From contig WGNA01000027.1 of the NCBI GenBank assembly GCA_016124755.1, positions 55,366 to 119,365 of the forward strand: 64,000 nucleotides of DNA, given 5' to 3'. The notes beneath the pieces were generated by a model. That model searched no databases, was not told the origin of the DNA, and was given only the letters and a program-made list of their open reading frames with translations. This DNA comes from Bacteroidota bacterium (GTDB lineage: Bacteria > Bacteroidota > Bacteroidia > NS11-12g > UBA9320). Each line of letters begins with the position of its first letter. Position 1 is the first letter of the stretch. Below are positions 7,862-17,300 of this stretch, piece by piece. The position numbers and the translations under genes are program-made.

Positions 7862-9139
7862 ATGGCACGGTACAAAGAACCCGCCCCGATCAAAGACCAT
7901 CTGAATCCGTTGGATTCGATGATGGAAAGATTCTCAGAAGCAGCCCAAAAGTTGGGACTTGACGAATCAATGTATAACGCTCTTAAATCCCCTGAAAAAA
8001 CGGTTGCGGTTTCCCTTCCGGTTACCATGGACGATGGAAAAATCCACGTTTTTGAAGGATATAGGGTGGTTCATTCTGCGAATCTCGGACCTTCAAAAGG
8101 CGGTATCCGGTATTCCATGTCGGTAACACTCGATGAGGTGAAAGCTCTCGCTGCCTGGATGACATGGAAATGTGCGGTTGTCGGTATTCCATACGGCGGC
8201 GCAAAAGGTGGTATCAAGTGCGAACCCCGTAATATGAGTGCCGGAGAACTCGAACGACTCACCAGAGCCTACACATGTGCAATGGCAGATGTTTTTGGCC
8301 CGGAGAAAGATATTCCGGCTCCCGACATGGGAACCAACCAGCAAACCATGGCCTGGATCATGGATGAATACTCCAAAATAAAAGGTGTGTCAAGTCCGGC
8401 TGTTGTTACCGGAAAACCACTTGTTTTAGGAGGTTCACTCGGTAGAATTGAAGCTACCGGCCGGGGTGTAATGGTATCTGCCCGTTCTGCAATGGGAAAA
8501 CTTAAAATGAACCCAAGCAAGGTGAGTGCAGCCGTTCAGGGATTTGGCAATGTGGGTTCAATCAGTGCTAAATTACTCGAACAACAAGGTGTGAAAATCG
8601 TTGCGATTTCTGATATCAGTGGCGGTTATTACAACCCGAAAGGAATCGACATCGAAGAAGCTATCAATTATACAACAACCAATAAAGGTACGCTCGAAGG
8701 TTTCGAAAAAGCAGATAAAATCAGCAATGAAGAATTGCTGGAACTCGATGTTGAGGTTTTAGTACCGGCAGCGATGGAAGATCAGATCACCGTTAAAAAC
8801 GCCGATCGTATTAAAGCAAAACTGATTGTGGAAGGAGCAAACGGTCCAACCGCTTCCAACGCCGATCAGATTTTGAACGATAAAGGAATCATGATCATTC
8901 CGGATATTCTTGCCAATGCGGGTGGAGTTACCGTTTCATATTTTGAATGGGTTCAAAACCGACTCGGTTATTTCTGGACAGAAGAACGCGTTAACCGACG
9001 AGCCGACAGAATTATGAAGCAGGCATTCGAAAGTGTGTACGAAGCTTCCATCAAATACAACGTGAATATGCGAATCGCAGCTTACATCGTGGCTATCGAC
9101 AAAGTGGCCAAGACAATGGAACTGCGGGGAACATTCTGA
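7862..9139 (+). CDS. Glu/Leu/Phe/Val dehydrogenase, most likely glutamate dehydrogenase
   Basis: 425 residues. Oxidatively deaminates glutamate to 2-oxoglutarate and ammonia, or the reverse. The substrate-binding and catalytic lysines are visible: Lys79 (GPSKGGIRY), Lys103 (TWKCAV) and Lys115 (PYGGAKGGIK). The nucleotide-binding Rossmann motif is QGFGNVGS (about residues 226-233). Length and the MARYKE.. N-terminus fit the short hexameric GdhA/GudB-type enzymes. Coenzyme preference cannot be called safely. It has its own promoter and is followed after 9 bases by psd, so the two could be cotranscribed though they are functionally unrelated. Confidence 0.93.
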   Translation: MARYKEPAPIKDHLNPLDSMMERFSEAAQKLGLDESMYNALKSPEKTVAVSLPVTMDDGKIHVFEGYRVVHSANLGPSKGGIRYSMSVTLDEVKALAAWMTWKCAVVGIPYGGAKGGIKCEPRNMSAGELERLTRAYTCAMADVFGPEKDIPAPDMGTNQQTMAWIMDEYSKIKGVSSPAVVTGKPLVLGGSLGRIEATGRGVMVSARSAMGKLKMNPSKVSAAVQGFGNVGSISAKLLEQQGVKIVAISDISGGYYNPKGIDIEEAINYTTTNKGTLEGFEKADKISNEELLELDVEVLVPAAMEDQITVKNADRIKAKLIVEGANGPTASNADQILNDKGIMIIPDILANAGGVTVSYFEWVQNRLGYFWTEERVNRRADRIMKQAFESVYEASIKYNVNMRIAAYIVAIDKVAKTMELRGTF

Positions 9140-9148
9140 TAAATATTT

Positions 9149-9802
9149 ATGATACACCGGGAAGGATATAAGATCCTTATAATTACTCTTATCGTCCTCC
9201 TCGTGATAAACCTTATCACCTGGAAGTTTTCATCCATCCAGTGGTTGAAGTATTTATTAGGATTTGCGAGTCTTGTTATCTTCGGATTATTCCTGCAGTT
9301 TTTCAGAAATCCTTCGAGAAATACAATTAAAAATCTTAACCAAATCATCGCTCCGGCAGATGGAAAAGTGGTTGTGATTGAAGAAGTAGAAGAACCGGAA
9401 TATTTTAAAGACCGAAGAATTCAGGTGAGTATTTTTATGTCACCTCTGAATGTGCATGTCAACCGAAATCCGGTTTCCGGAGTCGTGTCTTATTTTAAAT
9501 ATCATCCGGGTGAATATCTCGTTGCCTGGCATCCAAAATCTTCCACACTAAACGAAAGAACCACAACGGTAATCAAAACCGATAACGGAGAAGAAGTGTT
9601 GTTTCGTCAGATCGCCGGGGCTGTTGCACGACGAATCTGTTATTACGTCGACAAAGGTGATTCGGTTGAACAAGGTGGTGAAATGGGCTTCATTAAATTC
9701 GGTAGCCGGGTTGATATTTTTCTGCCGTTGGGAACTAATGTGGTTTCAAAAATTGATGATATCACACGCGGCGGTGAGAGTGTGATTGCGGAATTCAAAT
9801 AG
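9149..9802 (+). CDS. psd: phosphatidylserine decarboxylase, short (Asd-type) proenzyme
   Basis: 217 residues. Makes phosphatidylethanolamine from phosphatidylserine. Two N-terminal hydrophobic segments (about residues 8-55) anchor it in the membrane. Conserved blocks: APADGKVV, SIFMSPLNVHVNRNP, and the self-cleavage site Gly185-Ser186 in KFGSRVDIFLP, where the serine becomes the pyruvoyl cofactor. Ends 3 bases before the stop of the convergent glycosyltransferase. With cdsA upstream it covers two steps of the phosphatidylethanolamine pathway. Confidence 0.95.
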   Translation: MIHREGYKILIITLIVLLVINLITWKFSSIQWLKYLLGFASLVIFGLFLQFFRNPSRNTIKNLNQIIAPADGKVVVIEEVEEPEYFKDRRIQVSIFMSPLNVHVNRNPVSGVVSYFKYHPGEYLVAWHPKSSTLNERTTTVIKTDNGEEVLFRQIAGAVARRICYYVDKGDSVEQGGEMGFIKFGSRVDIFLPLGTNVVSKIDDITRGGESVIAEFK

Positions 9803-9805
9803 TAG

Positions 9806-11752
9806 TTATCTCTTTTGGAATAAGTTCTTCCAGACAATTGCCAGATCAATTTCCGGATGATAATTTTTAGCATAAAAGAAATTTAACTTCTCTCTTGTGC
9901 GTCCGTCTAATTCCGATTGATGCTGATCCGATACCGTAAAAACCCCGGATTTTAACTTCGGCAAATGATCGGTGCCAACCGTTGTATCATATCCTACCCA
10001 CGTCTTTCTTTTTCGAAAAACAGAATAAACCGATTGGTAATATTTTCCTATTCCGTTCGAGAACCAAACCAGAACAGGACTAAAAATGAAAAAGAAAAGA
10101 GAAGACAAAACATCGAACAAACGTTTGTTCCGGCAATTGTAATCGTCGTTTAGTGCAAACCGTATTTCTTCAGTAAATAATTCACCGTTCAGATCTTTCG
10201 AGTGACTTCCGATAATGAAATATCGCTCTTCGGGAACAATTTTAAAATGCACTTTTCCGGATCCTATTTTTTTCATCCAGTTCAGTGTATCTGCCGTACT
10301 TACATCCCGGGCACAAAAAATTACCTCGTTTACGCCGTATATATTACAGATGTCGTCAAGCCGGTTTAGCTTGCCGAGAACTTCATCATTAGTGGTTTCA
10401 TCAACAGTGGAAACATAACCAAGAAAATGAACCGGTTGCATACCTGATTTTAATAATTGCATTACCCGTTCGCGTTCTCCCTGTGCACCAACAATTACGG
10501 TTTTCGTTTCGGTACCACTTCCAAGACGGAAATTTTTATACTGAAAATAATGAGCAAGCAAACGAATTCCCAGAAGTGAAATGGCCGCCCAAATTGAACC
10601 AATCACGATTATTCCTCGTGAATATCTGAGCTCTTCCGGAAGTAGTCCGTACACCGCAATAATTAAAACACTGCCGGTAAAAACTCCTCTCAGAACTCTT
10701 CTCGCAGACCAGGGTTGTTTGTATCCGCCATTAATGTAAAGAGCAGATATCCAGATTAAAATATAATACGGAAAATGAAGATAGACCAACTTGGGTGAAA
10801 AGGTATGGAACAGCTTAATGTGCTCTTCCCAATAGTCTTTTATGGCTAATAGACCGATCGCAAGCAATGCAACATCTGCGAAATAAATCCATGATTTTGA
10901 AATAAAACGTTGCACAACGGCAAGCAGGGCCCGACCCCAGATAGCGGTATTAATGAAGAAAATTAAAAGTCGTGCATTTTTTCCTTTGTAATGCTTTTTA
11001 GCGAAAATCACCATCGCCCGGTAAAAGATGAAAACATAATTAACGCTCATCTTTTTTGTACTTTCTCCTTTATAATGAATAATGGAAGTCTGCGGGAAAT
11101 AGATGTTTTTATATCCGGCCTGAGTGATTCGGTAACTCAGATCAATATCTTCCCCGTACATAAAAAAAGTTTCATCGAGCAAACCAATTTTATCTAAAAC
11201 CGACTTCCGGATCATCATATAAGCCCCGGCTAAAACATCTACTTCGGCTGTTTCATTTTCACCAATGAAACCCATGTGATATTTCCCGAACCGCTTTGAT
11301 TTTTTGAAAATTTTGTTGAGCCCGATCATCTTGTAAAGGGCGACTTCCGGGGTTGGAAGTCCACGCTTTGATTCGGGGAGAAATTTCCCGGAACCATCGA
11401 TCATTTTTACTCCGAGGGCTCCTGTATCCGGATGATTGTTGAGGTAATTAAGGCAAAGTTCAAATGTGTTTTCTTCAACAACCGTATCCGGATTTAATAA
11501 CAGAACATATTCTCCTTTGCTGATTTTAATCGCTTGATTATTGGCTTTAGAGAATCCGGTATTATCCTGATTGGCGATGCAAATTACATCCGGGAATTTT
11601 CGCTGAACCATTTCCACCGAACCATCGACCGAATTGTTGTCGACGACGATTATCTCACCGTCGATTCCCCGGAGAGCCTTCAACGCCGATAACAGACACT
11701 GTTCGAGAAAGTATCTTACGTTGTAATTAACAATGATTACAGAGAGTTTCAA
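9806..11752 (-). CDS. glycosyltransferase family 2 fused to a core-deleted polyprenyl phosphoglycosyltransferase
   Basis: 648 residues, TTG start at 11752 with a -7 box 16 bases upstream. Residues 1-250 are a GT-A domain of family 2 (rhamnosyltransferase-like: VIIVNYNVRYFLEQCL, VVDNNSVDGS, NQDNTGFSKANN, LLNPDTV, FFMYGEDIDLSYR). Residues about 265-400 hold four or five membrane segments like the N-terminus of WbaP/exopolysaccharide phosphoglycosyltransferases, then a Rossmann-like CoA_binding_3 domain (TVIVGAQGERERVM). The C-terminal catalytic domain keeps only its first helix (KRLFDVLSSLFFFIFSPVLV) and its last part (PKLKSGVFT, YAKNYHPEIDLAIVWK); the Arg/Lys-rich catalytic stretch with the usual KFRSM-like motif is missing. 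It probably works only as a membrane-bound sugar transferase in surface polysaccharide synthesis. Confidence 0.85.
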   Translation of the reverse strand: MKLSVIIVNYNVRYFLEQCLLSALKALRGIDGEIIVVDNNSVDGSVEMVQRKFPDVICIANQDNTGFSKANNQAIKISKGEYVLLLNPDTVVEENTFELCLNYLNNHPDTGALGVKMIDGSGKFLPESKRGLPTPEVALYKMIGLNKIFKKSKRFGKYHMGFIGENETAEVDVLAGAYMMIRKSVLDKIGLLDETFFMYGEDIDLSYRITQAGYKNIYFPQTSIIHYKGESTKKMSVNYVFIFYRAMVIFAKKHYKGKNARLLIFFINTAIWGRALLAVVQRFISKSWIYFADVALLAIGLLAIKDYWEEHIKLFHTFSPKLVYLHFPYYILIWISALYINGGYKQPWSARRVLRGVFTGSVLIIAVYGLLPEELRYSRGIIVIGSIWAAISLLGIRLLAHYFQYKNFRLGSGTETKTVIVGAQGERERVMQLLKSGMQPVHFLGYVSTVDETTNDEVLGKLNRLDDICNIYGVNEVIFCARDVSTADTLNWMKKIGSGKVHFKIVPEERYFIIGSHSKDLNGELFTEEIRFALNDDYNCRNKRLFDVLSSLFFFIFSPVLVWFSNGIGKYYQSVYSVFRKRKTWVGYDTTVGTDHLPKLKSGVFTVSDQHQSELDGRTREKLNFFYAKNYHPEIDLAIVWKNLFQKR

Positions 11753-11768
11753 GCGGTTCGATCCGCTG

Positions 11769-11776
11769 CAAACTTA
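11769..11776 (-). promoter_or_regulatory. -7 promoter box of the glycosyltransferase gene (TAAGTTTG)
   Basis: Perfect TAnnTTTG on the minus strand, 16 bases before the TTG start at 11752. It supports that start and separates this gene from the GlsB-like gene upstream. Confidence 0.55.
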
Positions 11777-11797
11777 GCGTATTTTGAGGTCGGAGAA

Positions 11798-12037
11798 CTA
11801 AGACCGGAGTTTGTCGACACCCCAGATTACCACCACCGAACCCAAGACCGATGAGATCAACTGGCCGATGATTCCGGTGGGTTCGATCTGCAGAAATGAA
11901 AAGAGAATTCCTCCAACCAGACCACCAATAATTCCGAGTACTAAATACCGAAGCAAACTTTTTTTCTTTCGCTTCATGAGTTCACTGGCGATCCAACCTG
12001 CAATGGCGCCAACGATTATACTGCCAATGAAATGCAT
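11798..12037 (-). CDS. GlsB/YeaQ/YmgE (transglycosylase-associated) family small membrane protein
   Basis: 79 residues with three hydrophobic segments. The family pattern is plain: GAIAGWIASELMKRKK, then LGIIGGLVGGILFSFL and a Gly-rich last helix (ISSVLGSVVVIWG). Members are stress-associated inner-membrane proteins of unknown mechanism. It starts 2 bases after the stop of the upstream exported protein gene, so both are probably on one transcript. Confidence 0.9.
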   Translation of the reverse strand: MHFIGSIIVGAIAGWIASELMKRKKKSLLRYLVLGIIGGLVGGILFSFLQIEPTGIIGQLISSVLGSVVVIWGVDKLRS

Positions 12038-12039
12038 AA

Positions 12040-13515
12040 TTAATTCGAACTGGTTTTGGCAATGTTAAAGGAAATACCCAGAAATCCGCCCCACTGCCAA
12101 TTGGTTGTTGTCGGAACTTCCTGAGTTGCACTAGGAAGCTGATCTCCGCTGGAGTAACCTTCGCCTAATATTTTTACCTGACCCAAAGTCGCTCCGGCAT
12201 GTATGGCAACTCTGTTTTGTGAGCCGAACATTCCACAGGCTCCCATGAACATATTTACAGTTCTGTTTTTATCGGTGAGGGGAACACCTATTCCGAAAGT
12301 TCCGCCAATGTTTGCAACCCGTCCGTTGTAAGGATAGAAGTTTATATATCCAGCCAGATTAGGGGAATAGTTGTTTCCGGGAACTCCGGTTATTATGCTG
12401 TCTTTGTTGATAAATGCCTCGTTGTTGCCGAATACGGGAAATCCAAGACCAATGCTGGTACTCATCTTCATATCTCCGCGTACAATTATGGAAATCTTCT
12501 TATCCTTTATTTTACTGAGCTGATCAATGTTGTTCATATCTGCCATACCCGGTGCTGCAGAATCGGTTGTCGCCGGATTTTTATAAAAGGAAAGTACGAG
12601 TTCGATCTGATCGTCTTTTGCGGCGTGACTTGAATTAAATGTAAAACTGGTGGTTTTAATGGAAGTGTAAAGGGACTCTAATAGGTCGATTCGCTGTGTG
12701 ATATATTCCGGATCAATCTGAGCCGCAACTTCTGTTACCTGTGCCTGCAAGGCTCTTACCGTTTGATCCATTCCCTGTCCGTCGAAAGACATACCATTCT
12801 GGTGTGAGGCATAATCATTATAGGCGTTCAAAAACCGGTTCGACGCATTGCTGAAAGTATTAGTCGCATCGTTAAGTCGATTGTTGAAAGACAGAATCGC
12901 GTCGGTAAAATCGGTAGGATTTACAGTCGGTTTCTCAAAAATTAACTGAATGAGATGATCCGTAATCTGAACAATTGTATCTGTCGGGAGATATGGATTG
13001 TAACGCAATTTATTCAACTTCTTTATGGCATATTCCATCGTCTGAATGTTGGATGCAATGCTGGTTAAGTCATCAAATGCATCGCGCATATCGTCGTATG
13101 CATCACTGGCTGTCTGGGTTGCCATTAGTCCGCCGCGGCCATCTCCCTCTTCCGGTAAATTGCCGCCGAGAGATGTAAAAAAAGCACCGGTACTTCCAGG
13201 AATCACGAGTGGCGTTATAATATTCATCAGACTCATGTCTGACTGTGTTTCTACTTTGCTGGATGAATAATTAGCCTGTGCCGTGTAAACAAAATTGTTA
13301 AAATTCACCACTTCCACCGTGATCATTTTATTGCGACCCACTACCGGTGAGAGAATTTCTTTTCCTTTATCATCCCCGGGTGATGTGCGGTAATACCGAA
13401 CTTTATCTTTTATAAAATCATATTCAATTCTCAACGACTGCGCATTGATTTTTGAACCGGTTAAAATCAACAGGCCAAATATGATGTTTCGGATGTGGTA
13501 AATCTTTGTTTTCAT
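12040..13515 (-). CDS. exported protein of unknown family, possibly outer-membrane
   Basis: 491 residues from the ATG at 13515, chosen because it gives a clean signal peptide (MKTKIYHIRN..ILTGSKINAQ); a longer frame up to 13566 would bury it. I do not recognise the family. The mature protein starts with a beta-rich stretch, followed by a long helical region (about residues 130-310) rich in Asn, Asp and Ala with many short amphipathic helices. The last third (from about residue 340, SIGLGFPVFGNN, ANIGGTFGIGVPL, FLGISFNI) alternates like a small outer-membrane barrel and ends in an aromatic-containing strand. It sits directly upstream of the GlsB-like gene. Confidence 0.75.
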   Translation of the reverse strand: MKTKIYHIRNIIFGLLILTGSKINAQSLRIEYDFIKDKVRYYRTSPGDDKGKEILSPVVGRNKMITVEVVNFNNFVYTAQANYSSSKVETQSDMSLMNIITPLVIPGSTGAFFTSLGGNLPEEGDGRGGLMATQTASDAYDDMRDAFDDLTSIASNIQTMEYAIKKLNKLRYNPYLPTDTIVQITDHLIQLIFEKPTVNPTDFTDAILSFNNRLNDATNTFSNASNRFLNAYNDYASHQNGMSFDGQGMDQTVRALQAQVTEVAAQIDPEYITQRIDLLESLYTSIKTTSFTFNSSHAAKDDQIELVLSFYKNPATTDSAAPGMADMNNIDQLSKIKDKKISIIVRGDMKMSTSIGLGFPVFGNNEAFINKDSIITGVPGNNYSPNLAGYINFYPYNGRVANIGGTFGIGVPLTDKNRTVNMFMGACGMFGSQNRVAIHAGATLGQVKILGEGYSSGDQLPSATQEVPTTTNWQWGGFLGISFNIAKTSSN

Positions 13516-13644
13516 TTTGTACTTCTTTAAGGGTAGTCGAACATGTAGAACTTTTTCATTGCCCATTTATGCCAACCCTTTTTTGAAAGTAAACGAAATT
13601 AAGAAAAACCACTTACCGGTTTCTGACATTCACACGAAAGGCAG

Positions 13645-14838
13645 TCAGAGTTTCTCTTTTAGCCACTCTTCGGGATCGAGTTTGTCGGTTCCTTTCCAGA
13701 TTTCGAGGTGAACTTCGGTGAAACCCTCATTATTTTTTACCACTCTTCCCAGCCGGTCGTTTGTGGTAACTTCCTGTCCGCGCTCGATAAATACTTCTTC
13801 GAGGTTTGCATAAACCGTATAAAATCCATCGTGCTTAACCAGTATCGATCGCTTCATTCCGGGGACTTCAAGAATGGCACTTACAACGCCCGGGAAAATC
13901 GGATAAACTTCGGCGCCGGGTTTTGTGGCGATATTAATTCCGTTGTTTTGAGTAGTGATATTTTTTAGTTCTGTGTGTTTGTGAACTCCGAAATGTTCGC
14001 TCACATATCCGTCCTGAACCGGCCATGGAAGACGGCCTTTGTTCCCCGGAAAGGTTCCGGTAATAACCCGGTTTGATGGTATAACAGGTTCCGGGTTATT
14101 CTCCGATCCGTCGCTTTCTGTTTCGATTGCTGCCTTTATTAGTTGATCGAGTTGTTTCGCTTGTGCCTGTTTTTCCCGAAGATTCGCAACCAGTTCGCCC
14201 TCTTTCTTCTTTAGTTCATTAATTAATAACTCCTCTTTTTTCTGATCGCTGACTAATTTTTCCTGCTCGCTTTCACGACTTTCGATCAGGCTTAGTTTTT
14301 CGTTTTTCTTGGAAAGGAGGGCGTTAATTCTCGCACTGTTTTGTTCCTGCTTTTTTAAAATGAGCTGCAGTTGAATTCTTCTGTATTCTAATAGCTTCCG
14401 GAGATAATTGATCCGTTTTAAAGCATCATTGAAACTTCTTGAACTAAAGAGAAAAGAAATTCGGCTGTGGTTTTTTTGAGATTTATAACCCTGACGGATG
14501 AGCTCTCCGAATTCACTTTTCATGGAACTCAGTTCTTTGGATATCGAAGAAATTTCCTCTCTCGCGTTTTCAATTTCCTTGTCCAGAACGGTGAGTTCCG
14601 ACTCCATCCTCCGGATGAGAATTTTTCGTTGAGAAATCTGACGCTTATACGCACTCAACAATTGAAGACTGGAAACTTTCTGATTACGGGTTTGTTCTAA
14701 AATCTGTCGGGTTAGCGCTATTTCCTTCTCATTTCTTTCCCTTTGCTTTTGCAATTCGGTGCGGTTTTGTCCTCTGGCGAACCAGACGATCAGAGCCATC
14801 AGGAAAAAGGTGAGAATTAGTCTAACACTTCTTTTCAT
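13645..14838 (-). CDS. EnvC-like murein hydrolase activator with degenerate LytM/M23 domain
   Basis: 397 residues: a signal sequence (residues 1-23), a long coiled coil (about 25-245, rich in Glu, Lys, Gln, Arg), then a LytM fold (about 285-390). The zinc ligands of active M23 peptidases are lost: the HxxxD site reads NNGINI and the HxH site reads VHLEI. That is the situation in E. coli EnvC, which does not cut peptidoglycan itself but activates amidases during cell separation. The same role is inferred here. It is the last gene of the envelope cluster and overlaps the DUF4292 gene by 17 bases. Confidence 0.88.
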   Translation of the reverse strand: MKRSVRLILTFFLMALIVWFARGQNRTELQKQRERNEKEIALTRQILEQTRNQKVSSLQLLSAYKRQISQRKILIRRMESELTVLDKEIENAREEISSISKELSSMKSEFGELIRQGYKSQKNHSRISFLFSSRSFNDALKRINYLRKLLEYRRIQLQLILKKQEQNSARINALLSKKNEKLSLIESRESEQEKLVSDQKKEELLINELKKKEGELVANLREKQAQAKQLDQLIKAAIETESDGSENNPEPVIPSNRVITGTFPGNKGRLPWPVQDGYVSEHFGVHKHTELKNITTQNNGINIATKPGAEVYPIFPGVVSAILEVPGMKRSILVKHDGFYTVYANLEEVFIERGQEVTTNDRLGRVVKNNEGFTEVHLEIWKGTDKLDPEEWLKEKL

Positions 14839-15601
14839 ATTTAGCAGGAATCGTAAAACTCAACTGTTCGATCGGGTCAATGCTGATTGAAATATAATTC
14901 ATCAGCAATTCCATTTTTCGATCGTCGTCTTTAAACATGAGTTTTACCAGACTTGGTAAAGATCCTGATTTCTTCACTTTTACAAACTGATCGTAATCCA
15001 CATTCGCATCCCGGTTGTTCCCCACACTCTGCAACTCGCTTTTTTTAATTCGGTAGCCCTCGGTTAATTGTAAATAATTTTTAAAGGTTGAATCAGAATA
15101 ATTCAGGAAATCATTTCGCAATTCATCGTGTGATTTAACATAGTTCTGGCTGCTATAAATCGCATTACCAATCAACAATTGCTGTAACTGACCGAGGCTA
15201 AATTTCTGATTTGTGAAATTGCCCAACATATCAATATCGCCGGTGCAATAACTTTTATTGAGCCGGTTGATTAGTTTAAAACTGTCGGATGAAATGAGTG
15301 CACGCGCAACTTCTATATTAAAGGCTGTAATGGAAACCCACAGAAAAGAATCTTTCACCATTTTAGCATTCATCATAAACGACTGACTTGATTGACCGTC
15401 GGTATATGTGGCTTTTATTTTCAAACTGAGGCTTTCCAGATTGAAATAACTTTTTGCCAGTTTTTGCTCCGCTCCGTCGGGAAGTTGAGTTAAAACAACA
15501 TTGCTGTCGATAGGTAATTTCCTGGATTTGCAACCGGAAATAACGAAACCGGATAAAGAGATTAAAATGAAAACCTTAAAAGTGGAAAGTGTTGATTTCA
15601 T
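14822..15601 (-). CDS. DUF4292 lipoprotein
   Basis: 259 residues with a lipoprotein signal peptide; the lipobox is ISGC with Cys24. The body is beta-rich and matches what I know of DUF4292, a Bacteroidota family with a LolA/LolB-like look (SLSLKIKATYTDGQ, FLWVSITAFNIEVARALIS). A role in moving or binding lipid or lipoproteins at the outer membrane is suggested by that resemblance only. It lies between the TPR lipoprotein (1 base gap) and the EnvC-like gene (17-base overlap); this order is common in Bacteroidota. Confidence 0.85.
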   Translation of the reverse strand: MKSTLSTFKVFILISLSGFVISGCKSRKLPIDSNVVLTQLPDGAEQKLAKSYFNLESLSLKIKATYTDGQSSQSFMMNAKMVKDSFLWVSITAFNIEVARALISSDSFKLINRLNKSYCTGDIDMLGNFTNQKFSLGQLQQLLIGNAIYSSQNYVKSHDELRNDFLNYSDSTFKNYLQLTEGYRIKKSELQSVGNNRDANVDYDQFVKVKKSGSLPSLVKLMFKDDDRKMELLMNYISISIDPIEQLSFTIPAKYEKKC

Positions 15602-15602
15602 C

Positions 15603-17300
15603 TCAGGGTTGATTATTTCCGTTTTGACTCGATTTTAATTCGTTCGCTTTTTTCATCAGTTCATTACCCGCTTCCACTTTGCCATTTTTAATGAGAACGG
15701 TGGCATAATGTTCAACAACTTCCGCTTCTCCCGACATTTTTTCGTATGCAATCTTCAACACTTTTTCGGCTTCCTCATATCGTCCCAACTGGTACAAAAC
15801 CCAGCCGTGTGTATCAACATAGGTGGCTTGTGTGGGTTGCAATGCCAATGCTTTGGTAATCATTGCAAGCGCTTTGTCAAGCGAAGAACCCCGAAGCGAA
15901 AGATAGTACGCGTAGTTATTAAGTGCGAGGTGATTTTCCGGATCAATTTCCAAAAGTTCATCAAAGGCCTGATCGCTTTCAGCATATTTACCAAGAGAAT
16001 TACAGGCGTCGGCTAATGTGCTCAGCAGATCGACACGATCCTGATTCAGAACACAAATTTCAAGACCTGCGTTGGCGACTTCTATCACCGAATTATAATC
16101 CTCCAGATACAAATTGGCGTAGGCATTAATGATATACAGAAACGGGTGATTCGGGAAAAGTTCGAGGGCATTACGCGAGTCCTCTTTCATCTTTTGATAA
16201 TCATCCTGTTCGTCGTCTATGCTGATGATTTTTCTCCAGATTTCGACATTCGCAGGATCGAGCTCAACAGCATTCAGTAAACTTAGTCGTGCGGTATCCG
16301 GAAATCCTGCAGCGTAATACATATCTCCGTTAATCATATAAACTTCCGGCTCGGTCGGGTGGGTTTCAATCAGCGTTTTGCAAAGTGCCAACGCTTCCTT
16401 TTTCATGTCTGGATTGAGATTGATAAAACGATAGTACGAACCCAGAACCTGAACTTTTAAACTCACACTCAGATTCGGGTCTTCGAAAGCCCGTTTCATG
16501 TAATTAAAAGACTCTTCGTTCTGCTCCTTGTTACGTGCAATCTCCGCTAGTCCGAAATAGGCAAGTCCGTTTGAACTTTCAATTTTTAAAACTTCCTTAT
16601 ACCATTTTTCAGCTTCAGTGAAATTGTTAATCCGCATATAAGCCTCGGCAAGGAGTCCCATGTAATTTACTTCCCCCGGGTAAGCCTTCACCAATTTCTG
16701 AATTGCCTGAATGGCGTCTGAAGATTTTCCCAGGGCAAACAGGATTTCAGATTTTTTCTGAGCCGATTCTTCATCAACACCAAATTTGTCTTCGTATTTA
16801 TTAATGATTTGAAGAGCCGATTTCAGTTCTTTAGCATTGATGAACTGGTTTCCGGCTTCGATGTAATTGGTGCGTCTACCCGGCTCGGCATCAATCATTT
16901 TAACAAAAGTTTCCGCAGATTTTTTGAATTCAGCAACCTTGTTATACGCCTGAGCTAACTGGCCGTAATACCAGAAATTAAAATCGGGAGCATACTTTAC
17001 AGATCGCTCTGCCCAATAAACGGCTTCGTGAAAATTTCGCTGGGCCATATTCAGATTGGCCATCTGATACATCGCAGCATGACTATTCGGGTCAACCTTT
17101 AATGCATCGGCAAATTGAGTGGCAGCACCGGTGTAGTCGCCGAGAACCTTTAGCTTAATGGCTTCGAAATAATATTTGTCGAAAAGACTCTTTTGCTGAA
17201 AGGTGAGCTGGGAAGCAGAGGTCTTTTTACGACCGGCACACGAGGAGAGCAGCACAACTGCTGAAAGAAACAGGGCTATTTTCCCGACCGTTTTAATCAT
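15603..17300 (-). CDS. tetratricopeptide repeat lipoprotein
   Basis: 565 residues. Signal peptide with lipobox LSSC, Cys21, so it is membrane-anchored outside the cytoplasm. From about residue 30 to the end it is built of tandem TPRs, about a dozen by eye, for example YTGAATQFADALKVDPNS, EAEKWYKEVLKIESSNG and SLDKALAMITKALALQP. TPR lipoproteins of this kind scaffold envelope assemblies. It overlaps the nucleotidyltransferase gene by 4 bases and precedes DUF4292 by one base. Partner proteins are not shown by the sequence. Confidence 0.92.
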   Translation of the reverse strand: MIKTVGKIALFLSAVVLLSSCAGRKKTSASQLTFQQKSLFDKYYFEAIKLKVLGDYTGAATQFADALKVDPNSHAAMYQMANLNMAQRNFHEAVYWAERSVKYAPDFNFWYYGQLAQAYNKVAEFKKSAETFVKMIDAEPGRRTNYIEAGNQFINAKELKSALQIINKYEDKFGVDEESAQKKSEILFALGKSSDAIQAIQKLVKAYPGEVNYMGLLAEAYMRINNFTEAEKWYKEVLKIESSNGLAYFGLAEIARNKEQNEESFNYMKRAFEDPNLSVSLKVQVLGSYYRFINLNPDMKKEALALCKTLIETHPTEPEVYMINGDMYYAAGFPDTARLSLLNAVELDPANVEIWRKIISIDDEQDDYQKMKEDSRNALELFPNHPFLYIINAYANLYLEDYNSVIEVANAGLEICVLNQDRVDLLSTLADACNSLGKYAESDQAFDELLEIDPENHLALNNYAYYLSLRGSSLDKALAMITKALALQPTQATYVDTHGWVLYQLGRYEEAEKVLKIAYEKMSGEAEVVEHYATVLIKNGKVEAGNELMKKANELKSSQNGNNQP

